Of a stretch of DNA of 5,836 nt, positions 1-5,836 are shown piece after piece (position 1 is the first letter of the stretch; each line of letters opens with the position of its first letter). The DNA is from Acidobacteriaceae bacterium (lineage in GTDB: Bacteria; Acidobacteriota; Terriglobia; Terriglobales; SbA1). Made by a program: the position numbers and the translations under genes. The DNA is taken from NCBI GenBank assembly GCA_019237515.1, contig JAFAGX010000475.1:1-5836 (forward strand), written 5' to 3'. Below the pieces are notes generated by a model. The model made no database searches. It was not told where the DNA came from and saw only the letters and a list, made by a program, of their open reading frames with translations.

Positions 1-1881
1 CCTAAACCAGATTTTTCCGTCGGGCGCTTTTGTCACGGGAGGTCCAAATCCGCTCGCGTGTGAACGGCTTCGCACACCGTCCGAGGCGTCGAATACTGTC
101 GTCCTGACGGTTCTCGTTGGATCAGCAACCCATGCGTCCAAGTCGGACTGGGCTATACGCACGAGGCCGCATTGCATGTTGAGCCATAGTGTGTTGTCGT
201 CGCGCATCGTCCATTGAACTGCGTCGCATGGCAGTCCGTTTTTCGCGGTAAGCGTTGAGATATGAGCGTCTTTTATGCGGCTGAGTCCACCATCCGTTGC
301 CGCCCACAAACTCCCGCGAGGGCCGAACCGAAGCTCGTTGATGCTGCCCCTCGCGAGCCCGTCGGCGGCAGAGTACGATTTTCGAATCAGATCATCTACC
401 AAGTAAGCGACGACCCCGCTCTGCGTAAATCCAAGCCAAATGCCCGCGCCTGAAGGGTCGGCAACCAAAGCCATCGCAAAATCTCTGTGTCCAAGGTTCT
501 GCCACGGAATTTGCTGAACGATTCTCCCCTGGAATATGTCGAATAGTCCGGCCTGCTGGTTCTGGACCCATACATGACCTCGGCCGAGTTCAGTGACTGA
601 GTGCACATAACCGCCGGGGTAACCAGCTATGGGAATGAATCGGTCGCCGTCAACGTACCCGAATTCTTTGTTCGTCGAGACCCAGACCCTCCCGGTGCTG
701 TCCTCAAAAAGCGTGGTCGGTGAAAGGCCGTTCAGTTTTCCATCAGGTCGCTGACTGCCAGCACGATGGCCGAACAGGGACGTTTGCCCGTGATCCCACC
801 GGTGAAGGCCGTCGCTCGTTCCAATCCAAACAGTGGCATCCTTGGCGGCGAGCACCGATGCTGGAACGCCAGTGAGACCCTGTTTATCGGAAATGGTCGG
901 CACGCTATAGGCACGAAAACGGTCGAGGCCGTCGATTGTAGTCACCCAGATGCTGCCTTCGCGGTCTTCGAGGAGCTTTGCTGCCGCATCGCCGGTGAGG
1001 CCGTCCACGTGTGAGAATACGTCCACCCTCCCCCGGTGTACGCGGAAGAGTCCTAGGAAGGTGGCGATCCAGACGCTCCCATCATGATCGCGGAGCATCG
1101 CCTGCACTCTGAGCGCTTGTGTCGACGTAGGAAGGGGCAATGCCTCGATGCGACCGTCTTTGAGGCGTTTAATCCCGGAGTTGACGCCGATCAGGAGCGC
1201 GCCTTCTTCGTCCTCGGCAAATGCCCGAACGCCGTCAGTCTCTCCCGGCACAGCGAAGAATTCCGCATGCCCAGGTCTCCAATGCCAGAAGCCTTTGAAG
1301 CCGCCCACCCAAAGGTTACTCTTCGCATCTTCATACAACCCGATAATGCCAGGTGCCAGACTACCGTCTCCACCGTAACATTGGGTGCTTCCGTTCCGAA
1401 TTGCACAGAGTTTTCCGCCAGGAGGCGCCCCCAAAAGTCCGCCGGCCCATATCGTCCCTTCATGATCTTCCAGCAGCGTCGCCACAGTTTGTCCAGCCAA
1501 GTCGGGATACGCCGTCAGCTTCCCATTTTTCAAGCTGGCAAGACCCTTTAGCGTGCCGATCCAAAGCGTGCCATCGCGAGCGGCGAGCAGGCTTCGGACA
1601 TCAGCGCTTGGCAGCCCTACGGGCTGGGGCAACGGCACCGCACGAACGCCATCAAAACGAACCAATCCAAATTCGGTGCCCAGCCATAGGTATCCATCAG
1701 GCGTTTGCGCGATGGAATTGATCACGCCCTTGGTAAATCCATCGCGAATTTTCCATGACGTGTGCGCGTACTGGCTTATGTCGAGCGACGGATCCAACGC
1801 GAACGCGCAAGCGCACCACGCCAGGAGGATGGCGAGCGAGGTAACGACTTGCGTGCGCCATTTGCGCATATGGAAATACAT
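1..1881 (-). CDS. Two-component regulator propeller sensor, probable hybrid or classical histidine kinase (partial, C-terminus beyond left edge)
   Basis: The minus-strand frame is open from the start codon to the left edge, giving 627 codons with no stop. It encodes a signal peptide (basic MRKWR, hydrophobic core, then AFA before LDPS; cleavage near residue 28/29), followed by fourteen propeller motifs of the type DGxLWxGTxxGLxRxDG. The motif tryptophans lie at about residues 66, 107, 145, 191, 271, 312, 352, 400, 438, 482, 526, 566 and 625. A fourth-to-sixth-blade motif near 228 (EGALLIGV) lacks the Trp. Fourteen blades make two seven-bladed propellers, as in the periplasmic half of sensor kinases that carry Reg_prop repeats, a Y_Y_Y domain, one membrane helix and then HisKA/HATPase. 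Those later domains would lie outside the window, so kinase function is inferred; a diguanylate cyclase or other output is possible. The start at 1881 is uncertain: ATG at 1869 also works and neither has a clear Shine-Dalgarno. An ATG at 1959 would place the operator inside the gene, so I disfavour it. It is divergent from the receptor gene. Confidence 0.88.
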   Translation of the reverse strand, partial: MYFHMRKWRTQVVTSLAILLAWCACAFALDPSLDISQYAHTSWKIRDGFTKGVINSIAQTPDGYLWLGTEFGLVRFDGVRAVPLPQPVGLPSADVRSLLAARDGTLWIGTLKGLASLKNGKLTAYPDLAGQTVATLLEDHEGTIWAGGLLGAPPGGKLCAIRNGSTQCYGGDGSLAPGIIGLYEDAKSNLWVGGFKGFWHWRPGHAEFFAVPGETDGVRAFAEDEEGALLIGVNSGIKRLKDGRIEALPLPTSTQALRVQAMLRDHDGSVWIATFLGLFRVHRGRVDVFSHVDGLTGDAAAKLLEDREGSIWVTTIDGLDRFRAYSVPTISDKQGLTGVPASVLAAKDATVWIGTSDGLHRWDHGQTSLFGHRAGSQRPDGKLNGLSPTTLFEDSTGRVWVSTNKEFGYVDGDRFIPIAGYPGGYVHSVTELGRGHVWVQNQQAGLFDIFQGRIVQQIPWQNLGHRDFAMALVADPSGAGIWLGFTQSGVVAYLVDDLIRKSYSAADGLARGSINELRFGPRGSLWAATDGGLSRIKDAHISTLTAKNGLPCDAVQWTMRDDNTLWLNMQCGLVRIAQSDLDAWVADPTRTVRTTVFDASDGVRSRSHASGFGPPVTKAPDGKIWFR

Positions 1882-1922
1882 CTTAGCCCAGACGCTGCAA
1901 AGCGTGCTTACCCCTTGCAGAG

Positions 1923-1938
1923 TGTGATCTTGATCACA
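1923..1938. promoter_or_regulatory. CRP/FNR-family operator (CRP-type palindrome)
   Basis: The sequence TGTGATCTTGATCACA contains both CRP half-sites (TGTGA and TCACA) separated by six bases, and the inverted repeat extends inward to GTGATC/GATCAC. It lies between two divergent genes. Its centre, between 1930 and 1931, is about 41.5 bases upstream of the start point predicted from the TATAAT box at 1961-1966, which is the classic class II activator position. An FNR site (TTGAT-N4-ATCAA) fits poorly because only one half is present. The cognate regulator and its ligand cannot be told from this window. The site also lies about 50 bases upstream of the sensor start and could control both genes. 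Confidence 0.68.
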
Positions 1939-1960
1939 ATTCCGAATCGCGACTAGCATG

Positions 1961-1966
1961 TATAAT
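1961..1966 (+). promoter_or_regulatory. Promoter -10 box for the TonB-dependent receptor gene
   Basis: A perfect TATAAT lies 34 bases upstream of the receptor ATG. At 17-base spacing the -35 position reads AATTCC, which is far from TTGACA. A poor -35 with a good -10 and a CRP-type site centred near -41.5 is the usual architecture of an activator-dependent promoter. The predicted start point is about 1972, giving a leader of roughly 29 bases. Confidence 0.6.
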
Positions 1967-1987
1967 TTCGGTCCCGGAAAACTCCAA

Positions 1988-1994
1988 AAGGAGG
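1988..1994 (+). promoter_or_regulatory. Ribosome binding site of the receptor gene
   Basis: AAGGAGG lies six bases before the ATG at 2001. It is a near-ideal Shine-Dalgarno and fixes the start codon, which is followed directly by a signal peptide. Confidence 0.85.
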
Positions 1995-2000
1995 AAAGCC

Positions 2001-5000
2001 ATGACTCGGAGACCCAGCTCCAGCTTGACCGGTTTCTTCTTTGTTCTCTTCTTTCTTGCGGCTCTCAATCTGCCTGTATACGGCCAAACCGAGACCGCCT
2101 CCATCTACGGCTCCATCACCGATCCCACCGGCGCAGTCGTCCCCAACGCCACTGTCCGCCTGATCGACATTGATCGCGACATCCCTACCAACATCGCAAC
2201 CGACAACAGTGGCTTCTACACCTTCGCCAGCGTTCGCCCCGGCCACTACCAAATCGAAGTCGAAAAGAGCGGATTCAAGGCCTTCCGCCTGACCGGAATC
2301 ACCGTAAACGTGCAGGACAATCTGGAGCACAATTTCAAGCTCGCCCTCGGCTCGGCATCTGAGACGATCACGGTCACGGCGGACGCCGCAAGGGTGAACA
2401 CAACCGATGGCACCGTGAGCACCGTGGTGGACCGCACGTTCGCGGACGGCATTCCACTGAACGGCAGAAGCTTTCAGACGCTCATCATGCTCACGCCGGG
2501 AGTGGTCGTGACGCAAACAGCCTTTGACGATCAGGGGCAATTCAGTGTGAACGGCCAGCGTGCCGACGCCAATTACTTCACCGTAGACGGGGTCAGCGCC
2601 AACTTTGGCGTTACGGCTTATAGTCCCTTGGTGCAGGCAGGAGGAGGCGCACTTCCTGCGCTCAGCGTTCAAGGCGGAACCAACAGCCTCGTTTCCGTGG
2701 ACGCGATGCAAGAGTTCCGAGTGCAAACCTCATCATTCGCCCCGGAGTACGGTCGAACACCGGGAGGTCAGGTTTCCATCGTGACGCGCTCTGGGACGAA
2801 CCAGTTCCATGCAACGCTGTTTGAATACTTCCGCAACGACGTCCTTGACGCGAACGACTGGTTCAACGGCTATACGAATACTCCGCCGCTACCCAAGGCG
2901 AAAGACCGGCAGAACGATTTTGGAGGCGTTTTCGGCGGACCAATCCTCAGAGACAAGACATTCTTCTTTTTCTCTTATGAAGGCTTGCGCCTGCGCCAGC
3001 CCAGCACACAAGAAACCACTGTTCCTGACAATGCGTCGCGGCAACAGGCCGCCACGACCATCCAGCCCTTCCTCAGTGCCTTTCCCGTCCAGAATGGCGC
3101 TGAGCTTGGCGAGGGCGTAGCGCAATTCAATGCCAGCTATTCGAATCCATCATCGCTCAACGCTTATAGCATCCGCCTCGATCACGTCATTAATTCCAAG
3201 ATCAATCTTTTCGGCCGTTACAACTACTCACCGAACAACCTCGACCTGCGAGGCCCAACAGCCCCGCCTTATACGGTCCTCAGCCAGGCAGAAGCTATCT
3301 CATCCGCAGTACACACTGCGACTCTCGGCATCACAGAGCTCATAAGACCCAAAATCAGCAATGAAATACGAACCAACTACAGCAACCATAGGCTCGGCGA
3401 GAAATATTCTCTCGACAGTTTCGGCGGCGCCACACCACCGCCTGATTCATTGGTGTTTCCGGCTGGGTATTCCTCGACCAACTCCGCCTTTGAGGTGCAT
3501 ATTATCGGGGTGGGCGACTACACCCGGGGAAAAGCCGCCATCGACGAGCAGCGCCAAATCAATCTCATCGATAATCTATCGGTGGTCGAGGGCAACCACC
3601 AGTTTAAATTCGGCGTGGACTATCGCTGGCTTTCGCCTTTCACCAGCAGATCCCTATACTCGCAGTTTGCAGACTTTTCCGGAGTAAGCTGTCCCCCGCC
3701 CCCAGCGTCGTGCAGCGGGTACGCTGTTTCCGGGATCACGGCCGTGGCGGCGGTCGGCGCCTTCCAAGGTGACGCGCTCCTGTCGCGAAATTTGTCACTC
3801 TACGGCCAGGATACGTGGAAAATTACACCGCGACTAACCCTCACCTACGGCCTGAGGTGGGATCTGAATCCGCCGCTGAAAGGCAAGAATCTCGCCAATC
3901 AGCCTTTCACCGTAACTGGGCTGAACAATCCCGCGACGATCGCATTGGCGCCTCGCGGCACTCCTCTCTACGATACGACCTACGGCAACGTCGCTCCCAG
4001 AATCGGAGCCGCGCTGCGGCTCGGCGACACACCCAGCTGGGGATCGGTACTTCGAGGAGGCTTCGGGATATTTTATGACCTTGGTTCGGGATCGCTGGGT
4101 GGCGTATCCAGCTACTTTCCATACCTCGCCCAAAAGGTGCTCTTCGGTGCGCCCTTCCCTCTGGGCGCAAACGGTGCTCCGCCGCCGTTCAAGACAACCC
4201 CGCCTGTGAACACTATGGTTGTCGCCGATCCCCATCTGGACCTACCACGCACCTATGAATGGAATGCCGCGCTGGAGCAATCGATCGGAAGCAGCCAAAC
4301 TCTGTCCCTCAGCTACATCGGCGCAGTTGGCCGCGACCTGCTTCGCAACACTGACCTCTTCATTAGCCCCTCGGTGAATCCGAATTTCTCATTTATCGGC
4401 GTTACAACCAATTCGGCAACATCGGACTACCACGCGTTACAGGCAAAATTTGAGCGGCGACTGTCGCAGGGCTTGCAGGCGCTGGCATCCTATACGTGGT
4501 CACATTCGATTGACATCGCTTCGACTGATGCTTTCGCCAACTATCTCAACACGCCGACCGCCGTCGCGAATCCCAATATCGATCGCGGCAACTCCGATTT
4601 TGACATCCGTCACTCCTTTACAGCAGGCGTGACTTACAACGTGCCAACGCCAGGATGGAACAATTTTGCCCGCGCGGCGCTCGGTGGCTGGTCGGTGGAT
4701 AGTTTCATCTTCGCGAGATCAGCTCCCCCTGTAAATGTGCTTGGCGGAATCTACTTTGCCGACGGCGTCGCGTTAAATCCTCGCCCGAACTTAGTACCAG
4801 GAATTCCGTTCGAGCTTTATGGCTCCCAATATCCGGGAGGGAAAGCCATCAATAACACACCCAGCCCAGCCGGACCATCCTGTCCGGTGCCATTCAAGGG
4901 GCCATTCTGCCCCGCGCCCAAAGGAACGCAGGGCGACTTCCCGCGCAATTACCTTCGTGCATTTGGAGCCTCACAAGTGGACCTCGCCTTTCAGCGTGAA

Positions 5001-5231
5001 TTTCACTTCACGGAACGAGTGCAGCTTCGCTTTCGCGGAGAGTTCTTCAACATCTTCAATCACCCCAACTTCGGTCCGCCAACAAACAGCCTAACTAGTC
5101 CTCTCTTCGGCTATTCGACGGCGACGCTGAACAACAGCCTCGGCTCAGGTGGCGCGAACGGCGGCCTCAATCCGCTGTACCAAATCGGAGGCCCGCGCTC
5201 GATCCAACTGGCGCTCAAGCTGCAGTTCTGA
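2001..5231 (+). CDS. Oar-like TonB-dependent outer-membrane receptor with N-terminal carboxypeptidase-regulatory-like domain
   Basis: A complete 1076-residue protein. Residues 1-28 form a signal peptide (MTRR, Phe/Leu-rich core, cleavage near VYG/QTE). Residues about 31-117 are a CarboxypepD_reg-like Ig fold (SIYGSITDPTGAVVPNATV, then NSGFYTFASVRPGHYQIEVE). Residues about 120-265 are the plug (ETITVTADA; IPLNGRSFQTLIMLTPGV; VDAMQEFRVQTSSFAPEYGR; GGQVSIVTRSGTNQFH). The rest is β-barrel, with family-typical stretches such as LSLYGQDTWKITPRLTLTYG near 600, SDYHALQAKFERRLSQGLQA near 810 and FFNIFNHPNFGPP near 1016, ending in the strand RSIQLALKLQF with a terminal Phe. Family knowledge places it in the outer membrane, importing a large substrate with energy from TonB-ExbBD; the substrate is not identifiable. 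The only four cysteines form two close pairs (564/571 and 961/970), likely loop disulfides. Its length is normal for the family and nothing is broken. No clear TonB box is visible. Confidence 0.95.
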   Translation: MTRRPSSSLTGFFFVLFFLAALNLPVYGQTETASIYGSITDPTGAVVPNATVRLIDIDRDIPTNIATDNSGFYTFASVRPGHYQIEVEKSGFKAFRLTGITVNVQDNLEHNFKLALGSASETITVTADAARVNTTDGTVSTVVDRTFADGIPLNGRSFQTLIMLTPGVVVTQTAFDDQGQFSVNGQRADANYFTVDGVSANFGVTAYSPLVQAGGGALPALSVQGGTNSLVSVDAMQEFRVQTSSFAPEYGRTPGGQVSIVTRSGTNQFHATLFEYFRNDVLDANDWFNGYTNTPPLPKAKDRQNDFGGVFGGPILRDKTFFFFSYEGLRLRQPSTQETTVPDNASRQQAATTIQPFLSAFPVQNGAELGEGVAQFNASYSNPSSLNAYSIRLDHVINSKINLFGRYNYSPNNLDLRGPTAPPYTVLSQAEAISSAVHTATLGITELIRPKISNEIRTNYSNHRLGEKYSLDSFGGATPPPDSLVFPAGYSSTNSAFEVHIIGVGDYTRGKAAIDEQRQINLIDNLSVVEGNHQFKFGVDYRWLSPFTSRSLYSQFADFSGVSCPPPPASCSGYAVSGITAVAAVGAFQGDALLSRNLSLYGQDTWKITPRLTLTYGLRWDLNPPLKGKNLANQPFTVTGLNNPATIALAPRGTPLYDTTYGNVAPRIGAALRLGDTPSWGSVLRGGFGIFYDLGSGSLGGVSSYFPYLAQKVLFGAPFPLGANGAPPPFKTTPPVNTMVVADPHLDLPRTYEWNAALEQSIGSSQTLSLSYIGAVGRDLLRNTDLFISPSVNPNFSFIGVTTNSATSDYHALQAKFERRLSQGLQALASYTWSHSIDIASTDAFANYLNTPTAVANPNIDRGNSDFDIRHSFTAGVTYNVPTPGWNNFARAALGGWSVDSFIFARSAPPVNVLGGIYFADGVALNPRPNLVPGIPFELYGSQYPGGKAINNTPSPAGPSCPVPFKGPFCPAPKGTQGDFPRNYLRAFGASQVDLAFQREFHFTERVQLRFRGEFFNIFNHPNFGPPTNSLTSPLFGYSTATLNNSLGSGGANGGLNPLYQIGGPRSIQLALKLQF

Positions 5232-5250
5232 GTCGTGGCACCATACTTAC

Positions 5251-5256
5251 AAGGAG
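5251..5256 (+). promoter_or_regulatory. Ribosome binding site of the thioredoxin-like selenoprotein gene
   Basis: AAGGAG lies seven bases before the ATG at 5264, within the 32-base gap after the receptor stop. I see no terminator hairpin in that gap, so read-through from the receptor gene is plausible. The strong site supports ATG 5264 as the true start, upstream of the in-frame TGA. Confidence 0.8.
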
Positions 5257-5263
5257 CCGAATC

Positions 5264-5830
5264 ATGGCCGTGAATTGGAGCAAGGATATCGATCAGACCC
5301 TCGCCGCAGCCAAGGAGCAATCCCGCCCCATCTTGCTGGATTTCAGCGCAGCTCCGGCGTGAGGAGCCTGCGCTCGGCTGGATGCCGAGTCGTATGAAGA
5401 TCAGAAAACTGCCGAGTTCATCCGCGAAAACTTCCTTCCGGGAAAAGCCCATATCAAAGAGCACCCGGCATGGTTCCACCGCTTCGATGCGGTCTGGACT
5501 CCGACTGTGCTCCTGCTCGATGCTGCCGGCAAGGAGCGTGCGCGACTGGAAGGCTATCTGCCCAACAACGATTTCATGGCCGCTCTAAAGAATGGCCTTG
5601 GCCGCATCGCCTTCGTGCAGAAGAAATACGCCGACGCGGAACGATGGTACGGCGAGGTGGTCGCTCAGTTTGGCGACTCCCATTTCGCGCCGGAAGCGAT
5701 GTACTGGCGAGCCGTCGCGCAGTACAGCGCGTCCCACGATCACACGGTGCTGGGCAAAGTCGCCGAGGAACTGCGGAGCAAATATCCGTCGAGCGTGTGG
5801 GCGAGCAAGGCAACTCCGTGGCTGCATTAG
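5264..5830 (+). CDS. Thioredoxin-fold selenoprotein candidate with UGAC active site (in-frame TGA at codon 33) and TPR-like C-terminus
   Basis: From ATG 5264 the frame encodes MAVNWSKDIDQTLAAAKEQS and runs through RPILLDFSAAPA to a TGA at 5360-5362. It then continues with GACARLDAESYEDQKTAEF and stays open to TAG at 5828-5830, giving 188 residues if the TGA is decoded. The TGA occupies the first position of a CxxC redox motif (U33-G-A-C36), directly after the strand LLDFSAAPA typical of thioredoxin folds. A cis-proline motif WTPT (P80) and the strand VLLLDAAGKE follow, as expected in this fold. Residues about 110-180 look helical and TPR-like (YADAERWYGEVVAQF, then APEAMYWRAVAQY). There is no signal peptide, so it is probably cytoplasmic. 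The likely role is a thiol or selenol-disulfide oxidoreductase; its partner is unknown. Standard gene callers will split it or start it at GTG 5507. The alternative is a Cys-to-stop mutation or sequencing error (TGC/TGT to TGA), but the undamaged downstream frame and the hairpin at 5372-5390 favour selenocysteine. Confidence 0.78.
5360..5362 (+). other. In-frame TGA, putative selenocysteine codon (Sec33)
   Basis: This is the only in-frame stop between ATG 5264 and TAG 5828. The third residue after it is Cys, so recoding gives UxxC, a common redox motif in which Sec replaces the N-terminal, attacking Cys of thioredoxin-like proteins. Confidence 0.72.
5372..5390 (+). promoter_or_regulatory. Putative bacterial SECIS hairpin
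   Basis: CTCGGC (5373-5378) pairs perfectly with GCCGAG (5384-5389), and a G·U pair (5372/5390) closes the base. The loop is TGGAT (5379-5383) and begins 17 bases after the TGA. Known bacterial SECIS elements have a short stem with a small apical loop about 16-37 bases after the UGA and a G in the first two loop positions; here G is second. SelB bound to this element would deliver Sec-tRNA. The hairpin lies inside codons 37-43, so it is also coding sequence. The fit was judged by eye, without folding energies. Confidence 0.62.
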
Positions 5831-5836
5831 GTTGCA

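Noticed and set aside
1084..1551. A 155-codon plus-strand open frame, and others nearby up to 1956
   Set aside because: They are shadows of the minus-strand propeller gene, whose repeat motifs are clear across the same bases.
1880..1885. TAAGAT on the minus strand as a -10 box for the sensor gene, with a leaderless start at 1869
   Set aside because: There is no matching -35 and the spacing to the proposed start is long; too weak to list as a feature.
1957..1959. Upstream ATG (minus strand) as the start of the propeller sensor
   Set aside because: It would add 26 residues that do not look like a signal peptide n-region, has no nearby Shine-Dalgarno, and would put the CRP-type palindrome inside the gene.
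1982..1993. CTCC-AAAA-GGAG hairpin that could hide the receptor's Shine-Dalgarno sequence
   Set aside because: The stem is only four base pairs and the strong ribosome binding site itself explains the GGAG arm. Chance complementarity is likely.
1953..2726. A 257-codon open frame on the minus strand overlapping the start of the receptor gene
   Set aside because: It is antisense to a well-supported coding region with signal peptide and conserved domains. Its product is low-complexity (Val, Gly, Asp and Ala rich), as expected from the reverse complement of GC-rich codons, and it resembles no family I know.
5360..5362. Pseudogene or nonsense-mutation reading of the thioredoxin-like gene
   Set aside because: Possible, but the stop is TGA, falls exactly on the redox Cys position, has a fitting hairpin after it, and both flanks remain intact coding sequence. 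Sequencing error or a recent mutation is not formally excluded.

Overview
The window reads as chromosomal DNA from an acidobacterium (class Terriglobia or a close relative). This is inferred from protein style only: an Oar-like TonB-dependent receptor with an N-terminal carboxypeptidase-regulatory-like domain, next to a sensor with an 'ALDP…W…DGF…G.I.SIAQTPDGYLWLGT' N-terminus. Both kinds of protein are greatly expanded in that phylum. Base composition is moderately GC-rich and even across the window. I see no insertion sequence, tRNA, rRNA or CRISPR array.

Layout. (1) Positions 1-1881, minus strand: the N-terminal 627 codons of a periplasmic two-propeller sensor, probably a two-component histidine kinase. 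The reading frame is open across the whole stretch and leaves the window at the left edge, so the C-terminal signalling half is missing. Fourteen blade motifs can be counted, i.e. two seven-bladed propellers. (2) Positions 1882-2000: a divergent intergenic region. It holds a near-perfect CRP-type palindrome (TGTGA-N6-TCACA), a consensus TATAAT -10 box placed as in a class II activator-dependent promoter, and a strong Shine-Dalgarno sequence. (3) Positions 2001-5231, plus strand: a complete 1076-residue outer-membrane TonB-dependent receptor of the Oar-like type. (4) Positions 5264-5830, plus strand, 32 bases downstream: a 188-codon thioredoxin-fold gene interrupted by a single in-frame TGA at codon 33. 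The TGA sits exactly where the first cysteine of a CxxC redox motif belongs (TGA-Gly-Ala-Cys). It is followed at the right distance by a small hairpin that fits the bacterial SECIS pattern. I read this gene as an unannotated selenoprotein with a UGAC active site, not as a pseudogene.

How the parts may work together: the sensor and the receptor are divergently transcribed around one operator, which suggests that sensing of an extracytoplasmic ligand and outer-membrane uptake belong to one regulon under a CRP/FNR-family regulator. The thioredoxin-like gene has its own ribosome binding site and no visible terminator before it, so it may be co-transcribed with the receptor. No functional link between the two is evident from the sequence.
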